NCBI GenBank assembly: GCA_943737045.1
Contig: CALSFV010000273.1
Coordinates: 423,501-487,500, forward strand
Length of the DNA stretch: 64,000 bases
Reading direction: 5' to 3'
Origin: Parapristionchus giblindavisi
Taxonomy: Eukaryota; Nematoda; Chromadorea; Rhabditida; Diplogasteridae
Part shown: positions 23,952-36,186 of the stretch, piece by piece
Numbering within the stretch: position 1 is the first letter of the stretch
How the letters are laid out: each line of letters starts with the position of its first letter
Notes under the pieces: model-generated
The model's database searches: none
What the model saw: the letters and a program-made list of their open reading frames with translations, nothing else
What the model was told of the DNA's origin: nothing
Program-made: the position numbers and the translations under genes

Positions 23952-26900
23952 CTACTTGAGCAGGGCGAGCATGGTGGCAGGGTGCTCGAGGTAGGCACGC
24001 ATGCGATTAGAGAATCTCGCCATGGACGCACCATCCACTACACGATGGTCAGCTGCCCAAGAGACGTTGACGATGTGTGTGGGACGGAGCTGAATGCAGT
24101 AAATGATTACGGTAATGTTTGGATTACATTGATTGGTTACGGTGAGCAACGATATGTATGAACGATCGATACAAGACTTTCCACTATCTCCTTCATTCAA
24201 TATTACGTTATAAATTACACACTGAGAGCAGTTCATGGCAAATCGTTAACCCGATACACTACCCTGGCAAACGATTACCCCAAATGGTGAATTCAGCGAA
24301 AGGAATTCAACGGCTGAATTCACCATTTGGGGTAATCGTTGGCCAGGGTAGTGTATCGGGTTAACGATTTGCCAGGTAACTTTGCTCTCAGTGCAGTACC
24401 TCTCCGTGATCATCATATCGTGGTAGGAGCTGCATCTTTCCGATGGCTCCGATGGCAACCTGGGGTGGGAAGATGACGGGAGACGCGTATGTTCCTCCAA
24501 TCTGAGAACGAATGATTAATACCTTTTTGAAGCAAACACTATCACCCAAAGAGTGAAAAAGCTATGATTGCCAAAATAATAATAATAATAATAAAAATAA
24601 TAATCGAAATCACCACTTGTTGTCATATCATCTATTTAACACTTGTTGTGTTGTTGTTTATTCAATGTAAGATAAATAAAATAAAATAAAATAATTCTAA
24701 TGATTATGATAACATACAGCTCCAATATTGGAGAGTGTGAATGTTCCTCCACTAAGATCATCTCTTGATAGTTGTTGTCTACGTGCAGCCTCAGTCAATC
24801 GATCCAATTCTTGGGCGATCTACAAGATAAAAACAACTATTATGTCGTGTATTTTCATTCATCTTTTCCTATATTATTGTATATGAAAACGGTCAAATCG
24901 TGAAAATGGTAAGTGTTGTGGCTTGTAGAGAATTCCGTATTGGCAAGATCAATTCGCAAGATCTATTTCATTTCGCGCAGTGATTTTACTACAGCAGTTT
25001 TAGGATTTCCAGATTCTATGCATCAATTCAATAAAATGTTCACCTCAAATATGGATCTCTGTTCGCAGTGTTTGATCACGGGAACGACCAATCCTCCAGG
25101 AGTGTCCATGGCCAGGCACATGTTGTGAGATGCCTGCAAAAGATCAAACATCAAAGATCAAACTACAATAGTAACTCAATTATGGCGAATAGTTCACGAA
25201 AGCACAACTTCGTTTCAAAGTTCAAAGATCACTTACCCTCTGGGTGACATTTTCCAGTTCCTTGTCCACAGTAGCGTTGAGTGATGGGAATTCGAGGAGA
25301 CCAAGAGAGGCTGCCTGAGAAGAATAAACAATCATAAAGCCTAACTCAACCTACAGTATGCTACTACAGTACTCAACCTACAGTATGCTACTATAGTACT
25401 CAACCTACAATATGCTACTACAATACTCAACCTACAGTATGCTACTATAGTACTCAACCTACAATAGGCTACTACAGTACTCAACCTACAGTATGCTACT
25501 ACAGTACATCTCAGTAGTCGGTATAATATACCTTGATGAAGAATGGCATATAGCTCAACTTGATTCCTCTTTCCTTGGCTACGTGTTTGAGTTCCTTACG
25601 AACTGAGACAAGACCATCCACAGGGAACTGAAATTGAATACAAACTTAAATAGAATTTGACAACAAATTGACTTTGAACGAACAGAAATTCGTTTAATCT
25701 AATGCGCCATAGTAAACGATATTGATTTTATAGGTCGAAAAGTACGTTGCAAACAACAAAGCATGACCGCCTATTGAATTTTTTTTTGAAATCAGGAGCG
25801 CATTTTCTGATAACGTGACCACATTTTGTGAAAATCAGACCGCATTTAGCAAATCTGTAACGTAGCGTATGATTGTTTTTACGAGCAAATTCATAAAAAA
25901 TCCAGTTGATTAGTTGGACATTGCCGAATGAGCATAATGATTGAGATAGAAATATATCACGAAAATGTTGATCGTACAAGGCCTAGCCACAAAACATATC
26001 AACCACCTCATCATTGTATCCAAAGTGAGGAATCTTGAGTGCCTCCGACATCGACTTCACCATTGCCCGAGTGTATCCACGAATGGGGACAACCAGATCT
26101 TCACGAAGAGGAGCGAACTGAAGGAGTATTTATATGAAAGTTATACAATTTATATTGATCCAACACTTCCAAGTATATATATGAGTGCGCTTGCGAGAGA
26201 ATCGACTAAGTGCCGGCACAGTGAAAAAATCAAATTTTGGGGATCGGGGTTCTCAAGGGTGCTGAAGACGATGGTCATGTTCATTTTGCACCTAGAGCCA
26301 CCGTTGAGGCCAGACGACGTCGCGTTGAAATCTCGTTTTTCGAGTTAAAAAGTCGTCTCTCTTCACCCGATGGTGCTAAAATTACTAAACTATGCACCAC
26401 GATTCAGAATTTTATGGCGATCACGCCTGTCCAATTCATTTTTCATTTAAAAAATTTCATAATTTTCAAAAATGGAAATTCACTCAACTACAAAAGTGCG
26501 TAATGCAACCTACACAGATCGAAACGGGATGGCTTCAGTATCACATAGAAAAAAATTCAGCAAATTTGCGCCCGCGACTTTCGAGAAAATCAACCTTAAG
26601 TGTAGTCATTTTGCCGTTGAAGATAAGACAAGAGACGAGAGAGTGTGGTGATGTGAGAGAGCAGAGAAGGTAGAGGGGGAGGCACCCCCTTCCTTTCCAT
26701 GCGGCTCGCCTCACCTGTCTCTCTGCTCTCTCACACCACCACACTCTCTCGCCTCTTGCCTTCATTTCAACTGCAAAATGACTACATTTAAGGTTGATTT
26801 TCTCGAAAGTCGCGGGCGCAAATTTGCTGATTTTTTTTCTTTGTGATACTGAAGCCATCCCGGTTCGATCTGTGTAGGTTGCATTACGCACTTTTGTCGT

Positions 26901-29900
26901 TGAGAGAATTTCCATTTTTGAAAATTATGAAATTTGTTTTATGAAAAATGAATTGGACAGGCGTGATCCCCATAAAATTCTGAATCGTGGTGCATAGTTT
27001 GGTAATTTTAGCACCATCGGGTGAAGAAAAACGATTTTTCAACGCGATAAACGCGATTTGAAATCGACGTCGCCTGGCCTCAACGGTGGCTCTAGGTGCA
27101 AAATGAACATGACCATCGTCTTCAGCACCCTTGAGAACCCCGATCCCCAAAATTTGATTTTTTCACTGTGCCGGACCCCCACTGGATATGGTCGATTCTC
27201 TCGCAAGCGCACTCATATATATATGAGAGGAATCGCCAGAGGTTCGACCACCCCCGGACATAGAAATTTCGACTCCCTGAAAAATTCAGATTAAGTACTT
27301 TGAACGATGCTCTATCGAACTGCGTTGGCCGAATTTGCATATCTGCTCTCATTTTCGAGTTACGGTAGGTTAAAGATGGCAGGTACGGTATTTTTGGCTC
27401 GAGTGTGCGTCAGAAAAAATATCATAACTCCGTTCAAAATAATGATAGACAATTTTCCAAAAAAAGCATCGAAAGAGGAGATCTTGGGCAACATTTCCCA
27501 GTTGATGACGTCATTTGTCGACCATGCGCCGGTGCGGGGCGGTCGGTTTTATGAAAAAGTGACGTAACTTTCCTAATCGGAAAAAGTGAACTTTTCTTCT
27601 ATGCGCGTTTTGTTGCATCCATATGTGTCTAAAAATGACCCAAGTTTCAGAGGATTTGAGAAATGCAAAAAAAAAAGCGTTGATTTTAGTGACGCGACCT
27701 CGGACCTGTCAAAGAAAATAACGGCTTATTCCTTTACCAAGAAACAGCAAAAGAGCTTAAATGACTCAAAAACATCCGAAAAAACATCACGAGCTCAAAA
27801 AACCCATATATGAAAGTTATTTGAAACACAAAATCACCGATTTTCGAAAAATTTGAAAAAAACCATATTTTGCTTTTCCACGTGGAAAAAGCGTTTCAGC
27901 AATGTTAATTAATCTTTATAATATTTCTTATAATGTTTTTGAACATTTATGTTTTTGGAAGTGAAGGCCTACCTGCTCTTAGAGCCGAGATATCCGCCAT
28001 CGAGATTACACGCGCGCGCCCCAACTCCGCGCGACTTCTCATCATCCGCTCTCTCACTCCCACACGCTCTTTCGTCAACATACAGGGAGAGAAAAAAGGA
28101 GAAAAGAGACTAACATCTGGCAACTACACGAAATGGAGATGTCTGAAAACTCTGAGCGAACAGAGTTGCATTTGAACAACAAAGAACGAGTGTGAGTGTA
28201 AGGATTTACAATAGCCGGGTTCTTCAACTTGTGGGTAAGCACCAAGACTTGAGATCAAATATCAATCCTTTATCTCCAACTCAACCTACAAAATACAATT
28301 CAAAAGGCGAAGACACTCACGCGGTACGACCGCCAACTACTCTGGGAGACTATCAAAAGGCGAAGGAGAGAGGAGAAGAGAGGCCGAGAGCGGGGAGAGA
28401 ACAACCGCGTGGAGAGAATCAACATTTCCTTGATCAAGACCACATCTACATCTATGGCAATATCGATTAGCTACACAGCTATCCTTCATATTCGACTTAA
28501 TTGTAACATTCTTACGACCATTCATTGTATTCACCGGCTTCCTATGAACTTCTCTGTTGGCACCATAACAATTCTTTCCTCCAAATGAAATATTAATTCC
28601 GAGCAAATTGAATGCATTCATTCCAATAACTGGATCCAAATCTTTACAATTGATAACATGGAAACAGATCAACTGTTTCTCACCTTTTCCACTCAATTGA
28701 ATATCCAACTCGCACTTTCCTATTACTTCAACTATACCATTTACAGTGGTAATCTTATCTCGAGACGGCTTGAACTTTAACTGACCAAAGGTTTTATCAG
28801 GTCGATCGATGAATGAGAAAGGAACGAGACTAACATCTGCACCGGAATCAATAATCACTTTGCATGATTTCCCATCTAATACAGCATCAACACATAATCT
28901 CTTTCCAATATATGGATCATATTTATTTTCTCCTCTTTTGCTATCACGAAGACCTCCAATGAATCTATTCATATAAGCTCCAGGAGAATTGTTCATAACT
29001 CTTGACGGATCTTTTGTTTTTTCAGTTCGACCGTATTCACCTTGATTACTGCAACCTTGATAATTATTAGCACTACCACTGTATTGTGCTCCATTTGTTC
29101 CTCTTAGACCATAATATACTTTAGATGTGCATACACTCGCCACATGACCTCTTCCACCACATTTGAGACAGGTTACTGAATCCGATAGGGCCGTTTGGTT
29201 GGACATATCCTGTCGATTACTGTTTCCAGTGCCACCGGTACTACTATTTCTATTCCCAACATTCTTTCTTTCACATTCTTTCACCGTTTGATCGATATAT
29301 TCCATACGAAGCATATACTCTTTCATAGCCTCGTACGCACCATCTCGTTTCTGTGATAACGACAATATTTCAGAATGTTCCTTACGCCCTGTTACAACGC
29401 GCAACAAATGAAGTTTTCTCACTTTTTCCAACATCCATGGGGTCTTATCATATAGATGGTTGGTATACTTCTCTAACTTCACAAAATATTCACTGGCCTT
29501 AACTAACTCGAGTGAATGTAGCTTCCACTCATACTCCGTATCAACATAAGGGGTTACCCCATTAACTTTATCCTCAAACCATCCCATCATCTCTTCATAA
29601 TTCTTCCTTCTACGGATGCTATCAGGCATAGTCCTCCATATATCATTAGCTCTGCCTCCTAAGAAGGATTCAAGGTATGCAATTCTCGATTCATCATCTG
29701 TATCACCAAACCGCAACATAAATTGTTTCTTGAATTCCTCAAATCTGTCGTCCTTAGTAGCGTGAAAAGTGCATAATGGTGGTAATCTAGCTAATCTCGC
29801 TTGTTCGTTACTAATACTAAGAGATCGACTAAGCACTTGAACCATATCTTCGAGTCTACTATCCCTATTACATCGATATACGTGATCATCTCCATCACCA

Positions 29901-31433
29901 CTATGAGCATTTATTCGCTGATCGATGTCATTATTTGATCTCTGGTAACGTGTAATATAATCATTATTACCGATATTGCCTCTACATACATTATCACCAT
30001 GAGATATATCAATCATTTGTCTATGTGTGTTTACATTTGCATAGTTTGCACCACTATGCACTCCAACAAAATCTCTTTTATTATCATCATTAATATTCAA
30101 ATTCATCCGCGCATCTACGTTGGCGTCCTCATGACCACCAGAACGACACTGGAATACCGTATCCTGAGTATTATTAACATCAATATTTTCTTGCTTTTGT
30201 AGATCAGCCATACTTTTACTAAAAAAAAAAAAAAAAAAAAATTGATGCTTTTATTTCATCTATAGCACTCTCCAATTGATTACACCTCTTATGATACATA
30301 TTGTAAACCTTAATTTGGTCACATTCTCTATCCAAAATCTTAGTCTTAATCGAATTCATAGTTCTTTCATTCTCATCCTTATTCACTTCCAAAAATGATC
30401 TCAAGTTATCTAATTGTACAGTACTTGGTCTCTTCTTGTACTGACTCACTCGTTTTATTACAGTGTCTATAAATCTCTGCCTACTCTCAGAAGATGCATT
30501 AAATAACGCATCTATTTCCTTCGTAAAAACACGATAATCTTCCATCAATAGCTCATTATTACTCTCCCTGACCAAAGTCGGGTCTTCACTACAAACTTGG
30601 TCGAATGGCATTCTCAACTAATAACAACACTTCAATAACTTCACACCTCAACAACTCAACACCACTACGCCGTAACACTCCAAGTCCACAAATGAAGAAC
30701 TTACACCTCAAGACCTTAGCACCTCAAGGTCACTACTCCAGACCTTAGTATCTCAATACCACGTTAACCAAACGGGTTCACTATCAATCGTCCGGACAAC
30801 CAACTGGTTAGGCTAGCGCAGCGGTACGACGATACACACACAATAATCCGTAACACACAACCACGTTAACCAAACGGGTACAATATCAATCGTCCGGACA
30901 ACCAGCTGGTTAGGCTAGCGCAGCAGTACGATGATAGTTACAAATGATCTCAAGACCTCACGAGTCTCGATGCTTAGCACACAAGGGTCGGTTCGGCCCC
31001 CATGTAAGGATTTACAATAGCCGGGTTCTTCAACTTGTGGGTAAGCACCAAGACTTGAGATCAAATATCAATCCTTTATCTCCAACTCAACCTACAAAAT
31101 ACAATTCAAAAGGCGAAGACACTCACGCGGTACGACCGCCAACTACTCTGGGAGACTATCAAAAGGCGAAGGAGAGAGGAGAAGAGAGGCCGAGAGCGGG
31201 GAGAGAACAACCGCGTGGAGAGAATGACCTAATAATAATGGCGTAATGCCTCTATTTATATGCAATCCTAATTAAATTAAAAGACAAAGCAAAACTACAT
31301 TCTAAACTAATTCTAAAATAACTCTAAAGGTGGAGAAAGGGGGTTAGCGGTCGAAAGGGGAATAGGGGATAGGGGAGGCGGTTAGCCTGGGAATAGGGTA
31401 CATCCCTAACATGAGCCCCCCCCCCAAACCTTC

Positions 31434-31479
<46 letters not shown>

Positions 31480-34400
31480 AAGGAATGATGAAGTACAATG
31501 TCAAAACTAATGTTAGATAAGATACATTTATTAGAGAAATCAGTCACAATTGAAGACAATTAGCATTGAAATAACATTTTACAAAGACATCCGTTGTATC
31601 ATGTTACTATGTTACTATTACTATTACTATTACTATGTTTAGTAAATCAATTGATCTCTCACATTCCCCCATCCCCATCCTCTTTTAATAATTTTATTCT
31701 TTCACATATTTTTTTTTGCACTCGAACACTTTGTACTTGTTGAAACACCCTTGCGATGTACGATAAATAAATAAATAAAATAAGCAAAATCATTCGAGGC
31801 GTCGAGGTAATGAGGCACCGCTCTAAAAACACCGAGCGGGTTCGAACCCCGGTTCGATCCAAATCTTTTGCTGATTTTTACAGACACAGAAAACGTGTTC
31901 CAAGGTATTTTTTCGTGATAAGAATGATGAAACAAACTGTTTTGAGTCATTCTGAGCTGGAAAACGTTCATTTTATGGCAACACATCTCTTCTCAAAGGG
32001 TGAGTTGGGGCGCGCGCGTGTAATCTCGATGGCGGATATCTCGGCTCTAAGAGCAGGTAGGCCTTCACTTCCAAAAACATAAATGTTCAAAAACATTATA
32101 AGAAATATTATAAAGATTAACATTGCTGAAACGCTTTTTCCACGTGGAAAAGCAAAATATGGTTTTTTTCAAATTTTTCGAAAATCGGTGATTTTGTGTT
32201 TCAAATAACTTTCATATATGGGTTTTTTGAGCTCGTAATGTTTTTTCGGATGTTTTTGAGTCATTTAAGCTCTTTTGCTGTTTCTTGGTAAAGGAATAAG
32301 CCGTTATTTCCTTTGACAGGTCCGAGGTCGCGTCACTAAAATCAACGCTTTTTTTTTGCATTTCTCAAATCCTCTGAAACTTGGGTCATTTTTAGACACA
32401 TATGGATGCAACAAAACGCGCATAGAAGAAAAGTTCACTTTTTCCGATTAGGAAAGTTACGTCACTTTTTCATAAAACCGACCGCCCCGCACCGGCGCAT
32501 GGTCGACAAATGACGTCATCAACTGGGAAATGTTGCCCAAGATCTCCTCTTTCGATGCTTTTTTTTGGAAAATTGTCTATCATTATTTTGAACGGAGTTA
32601 TGATATTTTTTCTGACGCACACTCGAGCCAAAAATACCGTACCTGCCATCTTTGACCTACCGTAACTCGAAAATGAGAGCAGATATGCAAATTCGGCCAA
32701 CGCAGTTCGATAGAGCATCGTTCAAAGTACTTAATCTGAATTTTTCATGGGGTCGAAATTTCTATGTCCGCGGACCCTCCGAAACGGTCGATTTTCTCGC
32801 GATTCCTCTCATATATATATTGATTTTGTTTCAAACAGGCGGTTGATAGATTAATGCTAGACACATTTTCAACGTTTTCGTCTACACCATGAAACACGAA
32901 TCTGCCAACTCATCATCGGCCAATCAGACAAAGCCACTGTGACCATTTTATCTATTACACATTTTCCAAACTTTTTGCGGAGTTTCACGTGCAAAAGAAA
33001 TTCTCTACCCAAAACAAGAGCAATGTCTCAAAGTCAAATGAATGTTTTAAATATTCGGTAATATGACAAATAGGGCAATCGTATCAATATTAATTGATAA
33101 AATCAATAGATATCTTACTGTTTTCGCTTGTGTTGGTGCAGCACTTCCGACAGCCGGAGATGAACGAACATTCGTCGATCCAGTCGTCGAAGCTGGAAAA
33201 AATCGAAAATTTAATCCATTACATTAGACGTAGCGGCCGAAATACCATAGGGCACATTGCTAGTTAACTTATTTAATCAAAAAATTTGTATTTAAAGTGC
33301 ATGCATACTTATTCTTGTACATATAGTAATAATATTAATTTAATAATAATCAACCGATGATGGTATCAAACAAGTAATTGAGATCATATTGATTACATTT
33401 CATGAACCACTGTATCCATAATAAAAATAATAATAATAATGTATGAAGTGTGGTCAATCAGAATCAATCAATACTCAAATTAAATTAATAGTGCTAATAG
33501 ATTTACAAGTATAAGTATGCATGCACTTTAAATATAAATTTTCTGATTAAATAAGTTAACTAGCAATGTGCCCTATGGTGTTTCGGCCGCTACGTCTAAT
33601 ACAATATACAGTACCTCCAGTGATCTGTCCAATATGTCTGAGGATATCCTCTTTGAGTACACGACCTCCCTTGCCTGTCGCGGCTACCTTGGCCAGATTC
33701 ACCTGCAACAGATTAATATTTACTTTGCATTAAATAAATAAATATAAATATTATTATTATTATTAAAATCTTGAACGATCTTACAAGTTAATAGTTAAAC
33801 GTATAGATTTAAAAAAAAGAAATCATTACATAAAAGGAATATAGTAGAAGGGTGAATAATTCAAATCTATTCCGAATGTATCACGTTTGATAAATGATCA
33901 CAAAAGAATCGATAATCTCACATTATTCTCAATTGCTACCCTTCTCACAGCGGGTGTAGCAAGGACCTTTCCAGATGATGATACAGACTCCTCAACCTTC
34001 TCTGTCGACGAAGATTCAGCTTAAATTAATTATCTATTAAGTTTAGTCTCTATTATTCCAAAGATTCGCCCATTATTCTACTCTTTAACCCGTGAGCAAT
34101 TCATTATCGTTAGCATTATCATCATCTTCGTTTATCGATTCACTTCGTTTCTTTTTCTTCTATCACACGTTTCACTGTTTATTCATAAATACGTATAAAT
34201 ATTATTATTATTATCATTATTATTATCTGTTATCATTTTATAATTATGAATATTATTTAATATGCCTTATTCTCCTGCTAGAGTAGCATGCATCAGATAT
34301 GGTGACCAAAACAGTGAAGTTGTCTCAGGGGAAATTAGCGTACTAATAGCTTGAGAAAAAAGGGGGAACGAAAGAGTGAGTAAGGACAGGAGAGGCTCAC

Positions 34401-35692
34401 TGTGTTCTACTGCTACATAAACGAGTGATGTCACGAAATGTAAGAGATTGAGTTATGGGATAAGAAATAAGGCTGGATCAGTCAAACTAATCAATCCTTA
34501 TTGTTTGGATAAGTTTAAACAAAATATATCTATAACTTATTTGAAAGGTTCAGGCCAATATTTTGCAATAGGAAATGTCCTAAAGCAAAATATATTGCTA
34601 AAACACAAGAGTAGTCGCTTATTTACTTTCACAGTGATAATACGTTGCGGGAATGACTAAAGTTGTATCTAACGATATATGATTAATGAGTCAAAAATCA
34701 ATAGAGTTACCCTTAGGTGAAGCAACCTTCTTTGGTTCCTCTTTCACTTCCTCTTCAACTCCATCTTCTCCTTCGATTTCGATATCGAGAAGAGGTTTGC
34801 CGACACGAGCGACGTCGTCCACAGCGTAGTGACTGCATACGAATCAATCAATAATTCATAATTCATAATCAACAATCAATAATAATAATAATCATTGATG
34901 ATCAATAATTGAATTGATTGATAAGGAATGATGATAAAGCATGAAAGAGAATAGAATAATTTATGGAGTTTAACACGGCCAGTTTCCTGATTTACTCCAA
35001 TCATGACATTGAAAAACACGACGAGATAAAATCTAACGGATATTGTCTACATTAAAGATTAAATATTTATATTAAAGATAGAATATCTTACAGTTTCTTG
35101 ATGACTCCATCATATCTTGATGAGATGGTCACAGTGGCTTTGTCTGATTGAACTTCACACAATTGATCGAATTGAGCTACTCGATCGCCCTCCTTCACGT
35201 GCCTTCAACGTTTATCGATTGGATTATTATGGAATGAGGAGAATATCTTTCATTTTGGCCTAAAACATCTGTTCAGACAAGAATTGATTGCATGAATGAT
35301 CAGAGATCACTCTCTATGTCAACGCTTATCTCAGTGCATTTCCCAAAAATATCATCAACTTACAAACAATGTTTGCACCATTGATAAGTTTAACTGGACA
35401 TTTTACTTTCTCAGACAAGATAAGACATCTTAATAAAAAAGGAAGACGAGACGAAATAGAGAACCGTTAATACAAAACGTACCACTCCTTCACTTGCACT
35501 TCAGCAATACCCTCTCCGATATCAGATAGTTTAAAGGGCACGACGGGGAAACGGAACACTGCAAACTTACATTTGATTAAGGCTTACAAGCTTGCTTAAG
35601 CAAAGAATAAAAAAATTAGTATTGAGAAAATGACCTGCGGATGAGTGAATGGCCCTGCATCCTGCAGTGATTGGTCGAAGAAGAGACAGCAT
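23952..35692 (-). CDS. DBT: Lipoamide acyltransferase, E2 of branched-chain 2-oxoacid dehydrogenase
   Basis: The E2 core of the mitochondrial complex that degrades Leu, Ile and Val. Fourteen exons, all phases checked: 35635-35692, 35483-35558, 35092-35202, 34711-34832, 33922-34019, 33615-33702, 33119-33192, 26007-26117, 25532-25627, 25237-25314, 25044-25133, 24718-24819, 24400-24501, 23952-24089. They give 447 residues, a normal length. Order: transit peptide (1 to about 19), lipoyl domain with EVQSDKATV (lipoyl Lys66), E3-binding domain ([13 protein letters not shown]...[10 protein letters not shown], about 140-178), linker, and an acyltransferase domain ending in [19 protein letters not shown] (His417, Asp421). 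IPHFGYNDE and [11 protein letters not shown] fit the DBT subgroup better than the pyruvate or 2-oxoglutarate E2s. AG lies two bases before the ATG (trans-splicing). Intron 7 (26118-33118) is swollen by mobile elements. Exon 7 ends 19 bases from the duplication edge at 33100. Confidence 0.96.
24220..24395. repeat. Palindrome in DBT intron 13
   Basis: Arms of about 75 bases (left from ACTGAGAGCAGTTCATGG, right ending in its near-complement GCTCTCAGTG) around a short spacer at about 24298-24311. The right arm ends five bases before the exon 13 donor, so an RNA hairpin could lie next to the 5' splice site. Confidence 0.8.
25355..25512. repeat. ~27-bp tandem repeat in a DBT intron
   Basis: Six copies of a unit like CTCAACCTACAGTATGCTAC with single-base differences between exons 9 and 10. 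Confidence 0.9.
26171..27228. mobile_element. Foldback element 1 in DBT intron 7
   Basis: Nearly perfect inverted arms of about 500 bases. The left arm starts at ATATATATGAGTGCGCTTGC and the right arm ends with its complement at about 27226; the centre is near 26690. Arms share CTCAAGGGTGCTGAAGACGA and inverse. The open frames inside are mirror images and not genes. No transposase is visible. Confidence 0.85.
28197..28419 (-). repeat. Truncated 3' LTR of the retrotransposon
   Basis: Matches 31003-31225 over its whole length. Sequence corresponding to 31226-31411 is missing, so the element would lack a 3' U3. Confidence 0.85.
28337..30211 (-). pseudogene. Retrotransposon Gag with zinc knuckle and aspartic protease, C-terminally deleted
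   Basis: 624 codons. A Gag-like helical region (about residues 150-320) precedes a CCHC knuckle ([15 protein letters not shown]-x2-C-x4-H-x4-C) and a retropepsin segment with the active-site motif [11 protein letters not shown]. The frame then crosses the deletion and ends inside the LTR remnant, so the final ~40 residues are not native. No reverse transcriptase follows. The upstream frame ends in a 20-base homopolymer, see next entry. Confidence 0.8.
30219..30617 (-). CDS. N-terminal Gag frame, separated from main Gag by a poly-T run
   Basis: 132 codons of charged helical sequence ending in a Phe run encoded by about 20 T (minus strand) at 30220-30240. The main Gag frame is open through the same run in a different frame, so a length change of one or two T would join them into one polyprotein. 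The run may be a decayed or mis-assembled homopolymer, or a slippage site. The tract plus TTTTTAG also resembles a 3' splice site. Confidence 0.6.
   Translation of the reverse strand: MRMPFDQVCSEDPTLVRESNNELLMEDYRVFTKEIDALFNASSESRQRFIDTVIKRVSQYKKRPSTVQLDNLRSFLEVNKDENERTMNSIKTKILDRECDQIKVYNMYHKRCNQLESAIDEIKASIFFFFFF
30761..30946 (-). repeat. Direct repeat in the retrotransposon leader
   Basis: Two copies of about 85 bases (each with CCACGTTAACCAAACGGG and AACCA-CTGGTTAGGCTAGCG) lie between the primer-binding site and gag. This is a structured leader repeat typical of packaging regions, by inference. Confidence 0.7.
31003..31411 (-). repeat. 5' LTR of the retrotransposon
   Basis: Begins TGTTAGGGATG and ends CCTTACA on the minus strand. 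The inner 223 bases match the left LTR remnant at 28197-28419. A (CT)n tract lies just outside, at 31438-31476. Confidence 0.85.
31640..31870 (+). mobile_element. SINE-like element, copy 2, with tRNA-like segment
   Basis: 31640-31770 is the inverse of 2320-2480. Next to it, 31800-31862 contains GGTTCGAACCCCGG, a B-box-like T arm, and a stem CCGCTC/GAGCGG, suggesting a tRNA-derived head. It sits between the LTR element and the right foldback arm. Confidence 0.4.
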
Positions 35693-36186
35693 GTCTACAA
35701 TTATTACTCATAAGTAAAAAATCAATATTTAAGAAAGAAACAGATGGGAGAAACGCTTTCAAATGAAAAAAATGCTCGAACTGCACTGAAGTGCGGTGAG
35801 CAAAATTACGGTAGAAGGAGTCGACGTTTGTGAAATAGGCCAATCTCATACACCACGCCTCTCAGTTCACGATTACCTCTCGGCCCATTCATTTTTTTGC
35901 GATAGATATATTTTTTGAACATAAATTAGAACAAATTTATTACAAGTGAAAATTAAAACAGAACGTAAACATACCCGTGTGGATGCTCCTCGAAATCTTT
36001 TCTCGTATCGTATCGGATTGAGAGAATATTGAAAATTTTCCCTCTGACTCTGACTTGTTAAGTCTTTTACTGTCTTTTACTGTGCATGATTCTCTCTAAT
36101 CTAGCTCTAACTTTATTTTTTCTTAATAGTATTATTGATTGATTTCCTTTCAGAGGGTATGATACAGATCTGAAGAATTGTAAGCA
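35693..36186. promoter_or_regulatory. Divergent promoter region of DBT and the GYF-helicase gene
   Basis: 494 bases between two start codons in opposite directions. DBT has a GTAG acceptor two bases before its ATG; the GYF gene has a GTAAG acceptor two bases before its ATG. No TATA box is obvious. The two genes probably share a bidirectional promoter. Confidence 0.5.

Larger units (their letters stand above)
28193..31415 (-). mobile_element. LTR retrotransposon, gag-protease only, pol deleted
   Basis: Orientation minus. The 5' LTR is 31003-31411 (409 bp); the 3' LTR is truncated to 28197-28419 (223 bp), matching the R/U5 side and lacking the U3 side. Both outer ends carry the target duplication TGAG (28193-28196 and 31412-31415). 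A primer-binding site TGGGGGCCGAACCGACC abuts the 5' LTR. The interior has gag and an aspartic protease but no reverse transcriptase, RNase H or integrase. One deletion that removed pol plus the 3' U3 explains both losses, because the gag-pro frame now runs straight into the LTR remnant. Confidence 0.85.
27214..32824. mobile_element. Foldback element 2 with ~815-bp arms, hosting an LTR element
   Basis: Left arm 27214-28027, right arm 32002-32824, nearly identical in inverse orientation, with outer ends around ATATATGAGAGGAATCGC. The space between is almost filled by the LTR retrotransposon (28197-31411) and a SINE-like copy. A third, single arm of the same family lies at 50,786-51,488 and is cut exactly at the tandem-duplication junction. 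Confidence 0.85.

Noticed and set aside
25355..25512. Regular spaced repeats considered as a CRISPR-like array
   Set aside because: A contiguous tandem repeat without unique spacers, in a eukaryotic intron.
28192..28470. Plus-strand frame of 92 codons, also at 30944-31246
   Set aside because: It lies in the LTRs, appears in both copies, and begins outside the element; it is not a gene.
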